DNA from: an uncultured Actinomycetes bacterium
GTDB taxonomy: Bacteria > Actinomycetota > Thermoleophilia > Miltoncostaeales > Miltoncostaeaceae
Reading direction: 5' to 3'
Assembly (NCBI GenBank): GCA_903896045.1
Contig: CAITWD010000017.1
Location: forward strand, 62,001 to 126,000
Length of the DNA stretch: 64,000 nt
In this document: piece after piece, positions 17,039-25,741 of the stretch
Layout of the letters: the number at the start of each line of letters is the position of its first letter
How positions within the stretch are numbered: position 1 is the first letter of the stretch
The notes under the pieces: generated by a model
The model's database searches: none
Seen by the model: only the letters and a program-made list of their open reading frames with translations
What the model was told of the DNA's origin: nothing
Program-made: the position numbers and the translations under genes

Positions 17039-18292
17039 ATGAGCACTTCTGAGGTGACCGAACTTGTCATTGCCGCAGGCCATGCCGCGCGCGCAGCCGC
17101 CCCGTCGCTTGCGGCGGCAACCGAGGAGATGCTCACCGATGCACTGTCGCGGATGAGCGTTGCCCTTCGGGTGAATGAGGCACAGATTCTTGCGGCAAAT
17201 CTCGAGGACGTCGACGCACTCGATCCGTTGTTTCCTGAGGCGATGCGTGATCGACTCCGGCTTGACGCTGCGCGGATCACCGCGATGGCAGCGCAGATCG
17301 ATGCCCTAGTTGATGTGCCATTTGCCCCACGGGTAGTCATGCGCCGCGCGATGGGCAACGGCTTGGTGCTGGAGGAGCGCCGTCGCCCCGTCGGTGTGAT
17401 CGGGGCCAATTACGAAGCGCGTCCGAATGTGACCATTGATGTCGCCTCTCAATTTATTAAGTCGCGCAATGTGGGCGTGCTGCGTACGGGGGGCGCCGCA
17501 CTGAGATCTGCCGCCGCCCTTGTGGATTTGGTGATTGCTCCCGCACTCGGCGCCGCGGGGCTCGATCCGCGCGCAATCCAACTTGTGCGCTCTCCGGATC
17601 GCGCGGGCGCGTCGGCGCTGGTGAGTCAGCCGTCATTGATTAGTCTGGTCATCATTCGCGGAAGTGGCCCAACGACGCGCGAATTGTCGATGCGCGCAGC
17701 GAGCGCAGGGGTGCGCACGCTTGCCCATGCTGATGGTGGCGGTGTGATGTATGTCGATGACGCAGCCGACGACGCAACCCTGCGGATACTTCTTGCGGCA
17801 AGCCTGGATCGTCTGGGTGTGTGTAATCGCTTAAATCTCTTGTTGATTCACGAGGCCCGATGGGATGCCGTGGAACAACTTGTCGGCGACGAGCTTGCGC
17901 GCCTGGGGGTGACACCGCGCGTTGCGCCACATGCACATCCCCTGGGGTATGAGTGGGCGCTCGATGAGGGCAATGAGGCCAATGTGACCATTGCGCGTGT
18001 GGAGTCGCTGCTCGTGGCTGCCGAGATCGCAAACAATGAGACCTCCGGCTTGGCTGCAGGGATCGTCACCGAGGATCCCGCGCATGCCGCAGCGTTCTTG
18101 GACGCCTACACGGGAACCGGTGCCTTCTGGAATGCCCCAACCCGTTTGCTTGATGGATTCAAGTTACTTGGCGCTCCCGAGACGGGTATCAATGTGGACC
18201 ATGTCCCCGGCCCGCGAGGTCCGGTGACATTCGAGGATCTTTATCTGCGCCAGTATGTGGTGATGCCTGAGCCAGCAATACCCGCCTCATAA
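17039..18292 (+). CDS. proA: Glutamate-5-semialdehyde dehydrogenase
   Basis: 417 aa. Second step of proline synthesis: NADPH-dependent reduction of glutamyl-5-phosphate. Seen: EERRRPVGVIGANYEARPNV, LRTGGAALRSAAALVDLV, HADGGGVMYVDD, the catalytic cysteine in RLGVCNRLNLLLIHE, and the C-terminal FKLLGAPETGINVDHVPGPR. Two in-frame ATGs (17018 and 17039) are possible; 17039 gives the usual short N-terminus. The expected partner proB is not adjacent in this window, so the pathway is split across loci. Confidence 0.94.
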   Translation: MSTSEVTELVIAAGHAARAAAPSLAAATEEMLTDALSRMSVALRVNEAQILAANLEDVDALDPLFPEAMRDRLRLDAARITAMAAQIDALVDVPFAPRVVMRRAMGNGLVLEERRRPVGVIGANYEARPNVTIDVASQFIKSRNVGVLRTGGAALRSAAALVDLVIAPALGAAGLDPRAIQLVRSPDRAGASALVSQPSLISLVIIRGSGPTTRELSMRAASAGVRTLAHADGGGVMYVDDAADDATLRILLAASLDRLGVCNRLNLLLIHEARWDAVEQLVGDELARLGVTPRVAPHAHPLGYEWALDEGNEANVTIARVESLLVAAEIANNETSGLAAGIVTEDPAHAAAFLDAYTGTGAFWNAPTRLLDGFKLLGAPETGINVDHVPGPRGPVTFEDLYLRQYVVMPEPAIPAS

Positions 18293-18414
18293 ATCCCAGA
18301 GGCTTGTGGTGTGTGCCTCGTCGGAGCTGACATCATCTACGCCATGCAAATCTGGCCACGTGATCCTCGCTGCGTCCTGCGCACATTGTGGTGTGGTGGC
18401 GTCTGGGTGCGCGC

Positions 18415-19335
18415 ATGATTTCTACCTCTGTTGCCGCACTCGTCATCATTTTGGTCGGCGTGATTCTGCGGCGCTTTTGGATCATTCGCCCCGAGCATGG
18501 TCCGGTGCTGGTCAATGTGGTGATCTACGCATCCCTTCCCGCGTTGGTCTTTATGATCATTGCCACCGAGCAGCTCTCTGTTGGGCTGATTTTGGTGCCG
18601 ATCGCCGGATATCTCATCCATGTGGTGATGCTCGCAATCGCCTGGGTTTGGGCGCGCCTGCGTCATGCGGACCGTCCCACCTCAGGCGCGATACTCGTCG
18701 CAACAGCCGTGGGGAACACGGGGTTCTTTGGGCTCCCATTGATCGCGGCGAGTGGACTTGGGGTGTCGCTTGCGGCTGCGGTCTTCTATGACGCATTTGC
18801 GACCGGGGTGCTCACGTGGACCTCGACGATGTTGATTGCCACATCTTTTGGCACATCGGGCGATCGCACCCGTGGAGTTGATTGGCGGGGCCTTGCCCGT
18901 GGGTTGACGATGCCGCCGATGATCGCCCTTGCACTCGGATTGGCGTGGAACCTGGCCGGATTAGGTCTCCCACCAAGCCTGATTGCGCGACCCCTTGACC
19001 TGCTTGGTGCAGCGACGCTGCCACTGGTGATGCTCTACGCCGGCCTGATGCTCGATATCGACGCATTGCGATCAGCCTGGCCCGAGGTGAGCATGATTAC
19101 CGTGACCCGATTGGGCATTGGGGCATTCGTCGGCCTTGCGATCGGTACGCTTTTGGGGCTTGCGACTGCACAACTGCACACCGTTGTCTTGATGGCTGCG
19201 ATGCCGACGGCAACGATGTCGCTCGTGCTGGGAGTGCGCTACGGATTGCGTCGCGATGTGCTGGTTGCTGCAGTATTTGTCACCACGGTGCTGTGCACCA
19301 TAACGTTGCCGATTGTGCGGGGGTTGATCCTATGA
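18415..19335 (+). CDS. AEC-family (auxin efflux carrier-like) transporter
   Basis: 306 aa, about ten hydrophobic helices in two halves, matching the AEC family of secondary exporters for small organic anions. Typical points are the first helix with LRRFWIIRP, the conserved helix with VATAVGNTGFFGLPL, the middle LATGLAWNLAGLGLPP-like segment and the last repeat LGVRYGLRRDVLVAAVFVTT. The ATG at 18415 avoids a Trp-rich extension from 18388. Its TGA overlaps the ATG of pyrF (ATGA at 19332-19335), so the two are translated together, but a metabolic link is not evident. Substrate unknown. Confidence 0.85.
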   Translation: MISTSVAALVIILVGVILRRFWIIRPEHGPVLVNVVIYASLPALVFMIIATEQLSVGLILVPIAGYLIHVVMLAIAWVWARLRHADRPTSGAILVATAVGNTGFFGLPLIAASGLGVSLAAAVFYDAFATGVLTWTSTMLIATSFGTSGDRTRGVDWRGLARGLTMPPMIALALGLAWNLAGLGLPPSLIARPLDLLGAATLPLVMLYAGLMLDIDALRSAWPEVSMITVTRLGIGAFVGLAIGTLLGLATAQLHTVVLMAAMPTATMSLVLGVRYGLRRDVLVAAVFVTTVLCTITLPIVRGLIL

Positions 19336-20153
19336 GTGCGTCGCCGGGATTTGGTGATCGTGTTGCGCGGGCGGTCGAGGTGCGTGCGAGCCAGGTGGTC
19401 TTGGGATTGGATCCGGACCCTGCGCGTATTGGCGATGGCGCCGATCGTGCGATCGCATTTTGTGAACGAGTGATCGATCTGGCGGGGCCGGCGTGCGTTG
19501 CGGTCAAACCGCAGCTGGCATGGTTTGAGCGCCTTGGTGCCGCCGGGTGGGATGCGCTGGAGCGGGTGTCGAGTCATGCCGCCGACTGCGGTTTGTTGGT
19601 GATTGCCGACGCCAAGCGTGGGGATGTCGATGTGACGGGCCGCGCGTATGCCCAGGCCCTTGTCCGCAGTCCATTCGATGCGGTGACGCTCAACCCCATG
19701 TTGGGGGGAGATGCTGTTGCCCCATTTCTTGACGCGGCGCGTGCCACCGGTCGCGGGCTCTTTGTGTTGGTGCGTACCTCGAATCCCGGCGCTCGAGATC
19801 TCCAAGACCTGGTGCTCGAGGATGGCGCGCCCTGGCATGAGGCGGTTGCGCGACTCGTTGCGACATGGGGTGCAGGCGGTGTCGGTGCCGATGGTATCTC
19901 TGATGTGGGTGCAGTGGTGGGCGCGACAGCGCCGCAGCACCTGGCACGGCTCCGGAGCCTGATGCCAGATCAACTGTTCCTGATTCCTGGGGTCGGCGCA
20001 CAGGGCGGGCGCCCGGAAGATCTTGGTCCGGCGTTTGCCGGCAATCGCGCCGGCGCACTGGTCGCCGCAAGCAGGTCAATTCTCTACGCGGATGACCCAC
20101 GCACCGCCGCGGAGCAATTGCGCAGCGCCGTGTGGGCGGTTTCTGGGGGATAA
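19332..20153 (+). CDS. pyrF: Orotidine 5'-phosphate decarboxylase (type 2)
   Basis: 273 aa, the length of the long type 2 enzymes. Catalyses the last step of UMP synthesis. The catalytic block VIADAKRGDVDVTGRAYAQA contains the Lys-Asp pair; VVLGLDPDPARIGDG and SQVVLGL near the start bind substrate; the end shows FLIPGVGAQGGRPEDL with the phosphate-binding loop and NRAGALVAASRSILYA. It sits apart from other pyr genes, translationally coupled to an AEC transporter. A T8 run at about 20177-20184 follows the stop without a clean hairpin. Confidence 0.93.
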   Translation: MSASPGFGDRVARAVEVRASQVVLGLDPDPARIGDGADRAIAFCERVIDLAGPACVAVKPQLAWFERLGAAGWDALERVSSHAADCGLLVIADAKRGDVDVTGRAYAQALVRSPFDAVTLNPMLGGDAVAPFLDAARATGRGLFVLVRTSNPGARDLQDLVLEDGAPWHEAVARLVATWGAGGVGADGISDVGAVVGATAPQHLARLRSLMPDQLFLIPGVGAQGGRPEDLGPAFAGNRAGALVAASRSILYADDPRTAAEQLRSAVWAVSGG

Positions 20154-20391
20154 CCCATCACGCACCCGGTCGCATTTTTTTTGTGCCCGGGGAGACGCGT
20201 TGGTGTGATGGCGGCTACCATGTGGCAGCAACTGCAGCGAGTGACGCGGTGTGCTCCACAAGATGTGGTGTTTGGAGAACGGTATTGGACATGGATGTTC
20301 CGGTGACGCACATCATCACGCCATATGTCATCGCTCCCGCTCCTGGAGCACTCGGAATGCATCCTTCGACCATGCACAAGGCGATCTCCTC

Positions 20392-21354
20392 ATGATTGTG
20401 ACTGTCACGCTCAACGCTGCGTTTGACCGGACGCTCACCGTGCCGAATTTTCAGTCGGGTGTGCGGAATAGGGCAATTGATGCTCTTTCTCTGGCCGGTG
20501 GTAAGGGCGTCAATATCGCCCGGACCCTCAAGCGTCTGGGCGAACCCGTGATTGCCACAGGTCTTGCCGGCGGTCGTACCGGGACGTCAATTATTGAGGG
20601 ACTCACCAGCGAGGGAATTCTCAACGATTTCGTCCGCATTCGTGGCGAGTCGCGTACGAGTACCGCGGTGATCGACCCGAATGGCGCCCAGACTGAAATC
20701 ATCGAGCATGGCCCATCGGTTGCCGAGGACGAGCTTGAGATGCTGATGGAGAAAATGGCGTATCTGGCGCGCGGCGCAGACATCTTTGTGTTGGCGGGAT
20801 CATTGCCTCCTGGCGTTCCCGATGATTTCTACGCGCGAGTGATCAGAGAGATTCGCGGCTCGGTTGTGACGGCGCTCGACGCACAAGGTCCTCCCTTGCG
20901 CCTCGGACTTGCCGCGGACCCGGATTTGGTCAGCCCAAATGCCCGCGAGGCGGAGGAGATTGTCGGGCATGAACTCAACGACGACGCCGATCTGGTGGAC
21001 GCCGCCAAGACGATGAGCGACCTTGGTGCGCGATCCGCGATTGTGCATCGCACCGATGGATGCGTCGCACGACTGCGCGATCCCGATTCAAAGACAACAA
21101 CAACCTTCCGTGCCTATCTTGGTGAGCGTGAGGCAGCCAGCACCGTGGGTTCTGGGGATGCGTTGATTGCCGGGTATCTTGCCGGACTTCATCGCGGCGA
21201 CGGGCCCGAGGCGCGGGTTGCGCTCGGTGTCGCCTGCGGTGCCGCAAACACACTCGTGCCGGGTGCCGGAGTGCTCGAGCGCGCCGATGTTGAGGCGATG
21301 GCACGCCAGGTGCAGATTTGGACCTTGGATGGAAATGAAAATAACCATGGATGA
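20392..21354 (+). CDS. PfkB-family hexose kinase (1-phosphofructokinase type)
   Basis: 320 aa ribokinase-fold kinase. TLNAAFDRTLTVPNF and LSLAGGKGVNIARTLKRLG are the two N-terminal signatures of the 1-phosphofructokinase/tagatose-6-phosphate kinase branch; FVLAGSLPPGVPDDFYA and the catalytic GSGDALIAGYLAGL (signature 2, with the catalytic Asp) are near the C-terminus. Whether the sugar is fructose-1-phosphate, tagatose-6-phosphate or another cannot be told, as no PTS or aldolase gene is adjacent. The start is the ATG at 20392. The 238 bp upstream contain no gene I can support. Confidence 0.88.
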   Translation: MIVTVTLNAAFDRTLTVPNFQSGVRNRAIDALSLAGGKGVNIARTLKRLGEPVIATGLAGGRTGTSIIEGLTSEGILNDFVRIRGESRTSTAVIDPNGAQTEIIEHGPSVAEDELEMLMEKMAYLARGADIFVLAGSLPPGVPDDFYARVIREIRGSVVTALDAQGPPLRLGLAADPDLVSPNAREAEEIVGHELNDDADLVDAAKTMSDLGARSAIVHRTDGCVARLRDPDSKTTTTFRAYLGEREAASTVGSGDALIAGYLAGLHRGDGPEARVALGVACGAANTLVPGAGVLERADVEAMARQVQIWTLDGNENNHG

Positions 21355-21390
21355 TGCGCAATTGAGGCGGCGGCATCCGCGCCAGTGCGG

Positions 21391-21396
21391 TAGCCT
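21391..21396 (+). promoter_or_regulatory. -10 box (TAGCCT) of the guaB3 leader
   Basis: TANNNT hexamer 6 nt before the ATG of the short ORF at 21403, the same arrangement as at other leaderless genes in this window. A TTGAGG lies 23 nt upstream, too far for a standard -35. Confidence 0.4.
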
Positions 21397-21402
21397 CACA
21401 CC

Positions 21403-21492
21403 ATGAAGTGTCGTGCCCACCTCGGGCGCCAAACGGCGACCTTTGACGACCCAAGTTCGGCTCTTGCCTGCTTGGGTCGCGTGCGTTTTTAA
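21403..21492 (+). CDS. Possible 29-aa leader peptide upstream of guaB3
   Basis: An uninterrupted 29-codon ORF (MKCRAHLGRQ, then TATFDDPSSALACLGRVRF) that begins at leaderless spacing from a -10 box and ends with TAA inside the T-run of the terminator described next. Nothing shows it is translated. If it is, a ribosome would cover and melt the terminator stem, giving translation-dependent readthrough into guaB3-guaA. No run of one amino acid is present, so it would not be a classic amino-acid attenuator. It may be chance. Confidence 0.3.
   Translation: MKCRAHLGRQTATFDDPSSALACLGRVRF
21447..21490 (+). terminator. Terminator/attenuator hairpin before guaB3
   Basis: CGACCCAAG (21447-21455) pairs perfectly with CTTGGGTCG (21471-21479), 15-nt loop, then TTTTT at 21486-21490. 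An overlapping alternative pairing, GCGACC (21436-21441) with GGTCGC (21475-21480), would exclude it. It may end the PfkB transcript or act as an attenuator. Confidence 0.65.
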
Positions 21493-21548
21493 GGCAAGGT
21501 GTGGCGCGCGAAGTGGCGGTTGACATCGGGGACAAAAGGAGCGAGCGC

Positions 21549-22706
21549 GTGGAGATCGAGATCGGACGAGGCAAGAAGGGCCGTCGGGCGTACGGCTTTG
21601 ACGAAATCGCAATCGTTCCGAGTCGAAGGACGCGTGATCCTGAAGATGTTGATCTGACCTGGCGCATTGGTGGCCACGAGTTCGGGTTGCCATTACTCGC
21701 CTCGGCAATGGATGGCGTGGTCAACGTCAACACCGCCACCATCATGGGCAAGCTTGGTGGGATGGGCGTGTTGAACCTCGAAGGCATCCAAGTGCGGTAT
21801 GACGACGCAGACGCCGAACTCGAGCGCATCTCGCAGCTTCCCGTCGCCGAGGCGACACGAGGACTGCAGAAGGTCTACCAAGAGCCCATCAAGGCTGAGC
21901 TGATCGCGCAGCGCATCCGCGAGCTGAAGGCGAATGGCGTTGTTGTGGCGGGATCGTTGACTCCACAGCGTGTCCGTCAGTACATCGGACCGGCCCTTGA
22001 AGCGGGTCTGGACTTCCTTGTGATCCAGGGAACTGTCGTCAGTGCAGAGCATGTCTCGACCGTCGCCGAGCCGCTCGACATCACCCGCTTTATCGCGGAG
22101 CTTCCGATCCCTGTGATCGTCGGCGGATGCGCCTCCTTCCAGACGGCATTGCATTTGATGCGTACTGGTGCGGTTGGCGTGCTTGTGGGTGTGGGTCCGG
22201 GTGCAGCCTGTACGACCCGTCAGGTGATTGGCGTCGGGGTTCCGCAGGCGACGGCGATTGCCGATGCCGCCGGTGCACGGATGCAACACCTCTTGGAGAC
22301 GGGTCAGTATGTCAGCGTGATCGCTGACGGTGGCATGAGCTACGGAGGCGACCTCGCCAAGGCAATCGCCTGCGGGGCAGATGCCTGCATGATCGGTTCA
22401 CCGCTCGCCAAGGCAGTTGAGGCGCCTGGTCGCGGTTACCACTGGGGAATGGCGACCTTCCACCCGACCTTGCCACGTGGAACACGCGTCAAGACGAACA
22501 CGATCGGGACGCTCGAGGAAATCATCACTGGCCCCGCCCATGAAAATGACGGTTCGCTTAACTTGAGCGGCGGGCTGCGGACGGCAATGGCCACCTGTGG
22601 CTACGACACGATTCAAAGCTTCCAAAAGTGTGAGGTCATGGTGGCTCCCGCATTGCGCAGTGAAGGCAAGAAATTGCAGCAAGCGCAATCGGTGGGGATG
22701 GGATAG
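21549..22706 (+). CDS. guaB3: GuaB3-family IMP dehydrogenase-related protein
   Basis: 385 aa TIM-barrel protein of the GuaB3 family found in actinobacteria and cyanobacteria. The start EIGRGKKGRRAYGFDEIAIV and PSRRTRDPEDVDLTW are family hallmarks; there are no CBS domains. The catalytic-type cysteine is retained in GVGPGAACTTRQVIGVGVPQ, with VIADGGMSYGGDLAKAIACG after it, so IMP oxidation or a related purine reaction is possible; the family's precise role is debated. The GTG at 21549 has AAAAGGAG 7 nt upstream, so I prefer it to the GTG at 21501. guaA follows with no gap, which supports a role in guanine nucleotide supply. Confidence 0.92.
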   Translation: MEIEIGRGKKGRRAYGFDEIAIVPSRRTRDPEDVDLTWRIGGHEFGLPLLASAMDGVVNVNTATIMGKLGGMGVLNLEGIQVRYDDADAELERISQLPVAEATRGLQKVYQEPIKAELIAQRIRELKANGVVVAGSLTPQRVRQYIGPALEAGLDFLVIQGTVVSAEHVSTVAEPLDITRFIAELPIPVIVGGCASFQTALHLMRTGAVGVLVGVGPGAACTTRQVIGVGVPQATAIADAAGARMQHLLETGQYVSVIADGGMSYGGDLAKAIACGADACMIGSPLAKAVEAPGRGYHWGMATFHPTLPRGTRVKTNTIGTLEEIITGPAHENDGSLNLSGGLRTAMATCGYDTIQSFQKCEVMVAPALRSEGKKLQQAQSVGMG

Positions 22707-24278
22707 GTGGCAGACGGTCCCGAGGCACTTGATCCCGAGCTTGCGCGTGCAGTTCCCGGTGGTGTGTTGGTCATTGATTTTGGTGCGCAGTACGCCCAAC
22801 TGATTGCGCGGCGTATTCGTGAGTGCCGGGTCTTTTCGGCCGTTGTGCCGCACGACACGCCCGCAGCAGAAATTGCGCGACTGCAACCGAAAGGCCTGGT
22901 GCTCTCAGGTGGCCCCGCATCGGTGTATGAAGAGGGTGCCCCTGCGTTGAATCGGGAGCTGCTTGAGCTTGGTGTGCCGGTCCTGGGGATTTGTTATGGG
23001 ATGCAGAGCATGGCTCAAGCCCTTGGCGGAGATGTTGCACCCACTGGGACCGCTGAATTTGGCAAGACCCCGCTTGAGGTCATCGGACGGGACGGGCTGC
23101 TGCGTGATGTCCCTATGGACGAGTGCTGGATGAGTCACCGCGACGCGGTGATGAGCGCCCCGTCGGGATTCACGGCAACTGCCCGCACCGCAAGTAGCCC
23201 CGTTGCGGCTATGGAAGATGTGGCCCGCGGGATGTACGGCGTGCAGTTTCACCCTGAGGTCGTGCATACCCCGTACGGCACCGATTTGCTCAAGACCTTT
23301 TTGTTTGAGATCTGCGCATGCGCGCCGACATGGACCCCGGTGCAGGTCATCGAGGACCAGGTGTCCCGTATTCGTGCCCAGGTTGGCGATGAGCGCGTGA
23401 TCTGTGCGCTCTCGGGCGGCGTCGATTCTGCGGTTGCGGCGCTGCTTGTCCATCGCGCCGTCGGCGATCGTTTGACCTGCATATTTGTCGACCATGGCAT
23501 GTTGCGCATGAATGAGGGAACCCAGGTCGAGGAGGCCTTCGGGACCTATTTCAATGTGCCGCTCGTGCATGTGCGCGCTCAAGATCACTTTCTGGCCGAA
23601 CTCGCCGGTGTGACCGACCCAGAAGAGAAGCGCAAGATTGTCGGTCGCGAGTTTATTCGCACTTTCGAAAAGGAAGCGGCGAAGCTGGGTGGAGTTAGGT
23701 TCCTCGTGCAGGGGACCCTGTACTCAGATGTGATCGAATCGGGCTCCCGCGATGCGTCCAAGATTAAGAGTCATCACAACGTGGGTGGCTTGCCTGAGGA
23801 CATGGGTGTGGAGTTGGTTGAACCGCTGCGCCAACTCTTTAAGGATGAAGTACGCGTCGTTGGCGAGGAACTGGGGCTTCCTGAGCGCATGGTTTGGCGT
23901 CAGCCATTCCCGGGCCCCGGTCTTGCGATTCGCATCATCGGTGAGGTGACACGCGAGCGACTTGAGATCTTGCGTCAAGCCGACTTTGTCCTGCAGGAAG
24001 AAATCCGTCGTGCCGGCCTTTATCGAGAGCTGTGGCAGAGCTTTGCGGTGTTGCCTGCGGTGAAGAGCGTTGGCGTTCAGGGCGATGAGCGCACCTATGC
24101 CTATCCAATCGTGATTCGCGCGGTGACCTCCGATGACGCGATGACCGCCGACTGGGCGCGTTTGCCGCATGATCTCTTGCAGCAGATCAGCAGTCGCATC
24201 ATTAACGAAGTGGCAGGCGTCAATCGTGTGGTGCTCGACATCACCTCAAAGCCGCCGGGCACCATCGAGTGGGAATAA
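22707..24278 (+). CDS. guaA: GMP synthase (glutamine-hydrolysing)
   Basis: 523 aa. Converts XMP to GMP with ATP and glutamine. Class I glutaminase domain (about 1-205) with [20 protein letters not shown], the nucleophile cysteine in GICYGMQ and the His/Glu pair in [11 protein letters not shown]. The ATP pyrophosphatase domain begins with the P-loop [14 protein letters not shown], and the C-terminal dimerisation domain ends with [11 protein letters not shown], the canonical terminus. The GTG start immediately follows the guaB3 stop. The order guaB3-guaA channels IMP/XMP to GMP. Confidence 0.97.
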   Translation: MADGPEALDPELARAVPGGVLVIDFGAQYAQLIARRIRECRVFSAVVPHDTPAAEIARLQPKGLVLSGGPASVYEEGAPALNRELLELGVPVLGICYGMQSMAQALGGDVAPTGTAEFGKTPLEVIGRDGLLRDVPMDECWMSHRDAVMSAPSGFTATARTASSPVAAMEDVARGMYGVQFHPEVVHTPYGTDLLKTFLFEICACAPTWTPVQVIEDQVSRIRAQVGDERVICALSGGVDSAVAALLVHRAVGDRLTCIFVDHGMLRMNEGTQVEEAFGTYFNVPLVHVRAQDHFLAELAGVTDPEEKRKIVGREFIRTFEKEAAKLGGVRFLVQGTLYSDVIESGSRDASKIKSHHNVGGLPEDMGVELVEPLRQLFKDEVRVVGEELGLPERMVWRQPFPGPGLAIRIIGEVTRERLEILRQADFVLQEEIRRAGLYRELWQSFAVLPAVKSVGVQGDERTYAYPIVIRAVTSDDAMTADWARLPHDLLQQISSRIINEVAGVNRVVLDITSKPPGTIEWE

Positions 24279-24288
24279 CGGCCTCGGA

Positions 24289-24657
24289 CTAGGTTCCGGT
24301 GCGAGGGAGCGGATGGATCACCTCGCGCACCTCGACATAGCCGTGGGAACGTGAGATTGCGAAGCTGCCGTCGTCGTGATTTTCAAGGAATCGCGCAAGT
24401 TGCTCGAGTTGGCCCTTATTGAGTTGGCCAGCAATGCGCTCAGGCGCAGTCGTGGGTGCATGCTCGATTGGTGTCGGCAACGCGATGACGACTGGCTCTT
24501 GTGTGCGTGGAGAGCGGGGTGCGACCCGGCTTGGGGCCCAGACCTTGCGGCTTTGGGTGTGATGCCAGCAGTACGGGCTTCCGCGATAGGTCGATTGTTG
24601 GCACCGACGTCCATGTGCAGCGACGGCGATGCACCGATCGACTGAATTTGACGACAT
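24289..24657 (-). CDS. Small Cys/His-motif protein (DUF5763-like)
   Basis: 122 aa. The N-terminus reads RCIAVAAHGRRCQQSTYRGS followed by PYCWHH, a CX(n)CX(n)CxxH arrangement that looks like the small zinc-binding module called DUF5763 in phage and bacterial proteins. The middle is proline-rich and probably disordered; the C-terminus (NKGQLEQLARFLENHDDGSF) is predicted helix followed by strand. The ATG at 24657 has AAGGGC about 9 nt upstream. It converges with guaA, 10 bp away. Function unknown; a nucleic-acid or protein-binding adaptor is possible. Confidence 0.6.
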   Translation of the reverse strand: MSSNSVDRCIAVAAHGRRCQQSTYRGSPYCWHHTQSRKVWAPSRVAPRSPRTQEPVVIALPTPIEHAPTTAPERIAGQLNKGQLEQLARFLENHDDGSFAISRSHGYVEVREVIHPLPRTGT

Positions 24658-24782
24658 GTGTTCTGCCCTTACGTGGCGGTAATCGACGCGAAACGTCGTC
24701 TGCGTTCGCATCAATTGTTACGAACATATTGAACATCATCGCTCGGACGACAGCAGAAAAGGCGGGTATCTGCATAAATGGG

Positions 24783-24811
24783 TTGCACAGCGGCGCAGAT
24801 TCTCGTAATCT
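24783..24811 (+). promoter_or_regulatory. Promoter of rplM-rpsI
   Basis: TTGCAC (24783-24788), 17-nt spacer, TAATCT (24806-24811). A 60-nt leader follows with a small stem GCCCA/TGGGC, a possible site for L13 autoregulation. Confidence 0.65.
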
Positions 24812-24877
24812 CCGCGGTCGGCCCAGAGGAATGGGCTGGCTACTGCATTGCCATTATCCGGAGGGACGCGGACCACC

Positions 24878-25330
24878 GTGAAGACGTTGAGTGCCAAAGC
24901 TGGAACAGTTGACCGCCAATGGTGGATCGTCGACGCAAATGGGCAAAACCTTGGGCGTTTGTCCTCATCGATCGCTGAGACCTTGCGCGGCAAGCGCTCT
25001 CCGTGGTTTACGCGGCACACTGACACCGGCGACTTTGTCGTGGTGATCAATGCCGAGAAGATTGCTGTCACCGGCCAGAAGCTTCGTGACAAGCAGTATT
25101 ACCGCCACACGGGATACCCCGGTGGATTGCGCAGCCGGACATTGGGCGAGCAGCTCAAACTGCACCCCGAAGAGGTAATCCGGATGGCTGTGCGCGGCAT
25201 GCTTCCCAAGAACAGTCTTGGTCGCAAGCAATTGACGAAATTGAAGATTTACGCTGGTCCCGAGCACCCACATGGTGCGCAAAACCCACAGCCGTTCCGT
25301 GTTGAGCGTAAGGCAGAGGTCCCCGCATGA
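24878..25330 (+). CDS. rplM: 50S ribosomal protein L13
   Basis: 150 aa. [50 protein letters not shown] and [20 protein letters not shown] are all standard L13 blocks. L13 is an early assembly protein of the large subunit. The GTG at 24878 is chosen; the frame extends to 24848 without similarity. The stop overlaps the rpsI ATG by 4 bp, the usual L13-S9 operon. A clear promoter and a 60-nt leader lie upstream. Confidence 0.97.
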   Translation: MKTLSAKAGTVDRQWWIVDANGQNLGRLSSSIAETLRGKRSPWFTRHTDTGDFVVVINAEKIAVTGQKLRDKQYYRHTGYPGGLRSRTLGEQLKLHPEEVIRMAVRGMLPKNSLGRKQLTKLKIYAGPEHPHGAQNPQPFRVERKAEVPA

Positions 25331-25728
25331 AGACTGATCAGCTTGGCCGTTTCATCGCTACTGGAAAGCGTAAGACCTCCGTTGCACGGGTGATCTTGGC
25401 GCCAGGCGAGGGCCGCATTCTCTGCAACGGACGTCCCGCTGAGGAGTACTTCGGTCGACGTGTGTTGGTTACCAATGCCCTCAAGCCGCTCGTAACGACG
25501 GGAACCTTGGGCAGCTTTGATGTGATCGCGCGCCTCAATGGCGGCGGACCGTCCGGCCAGTCCGGGGCGTTGCGCCACGGTATTGCTCGTGCGCTGTGTG
25601 TTGTTGACGGTGACTTGCGTCCAGATCTTAAGCGTGAAGGCCTTCTGACGCGTGATGCACGCGAGAAGGAGCGTAAGAAGGCTGGTCTCAAGGGCGCCCG
25701 TAAGCGGCCGCAGTTCTCCAAGCGCTAA
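25327..25728 (+). CDS. rpsI: 30S ribosomal protein S9
   Basis: 133 aa. [20 protein letters not shown] at the N-terminus, the [19 protein letters not shown] core and the basic tail [14 protein letters not shown], whose terminal KR contacts P-site tRNA. Coupled to rplM by an ATGA overlap at 25327-25330. glmM starts 13 bp downstream, so ribosome and cell-wall precursor genes are probably on one transcript. Confidence 0.97.
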   Translation: MKTDQLGRFIATGKRKTSVARVILAPGEGRILCNGRPAEEYFGRRVLVTNALKPLVTTGTLGSFDVIARLNGGGPSGQSGALRHGIARALCVVDGDLRPDLKREGLLTRDAREKERKKAGLKGARKRPQFSKR

Positions 25729-25741
25729 CGCGTACGGGGGC

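Noticed and set aside
20154-20391. Extra coding start for the PfkB kinase at 20251
   Set aside because: The added residues do not match the family; the conserved N-terminus begins right after the ATG at 20392.
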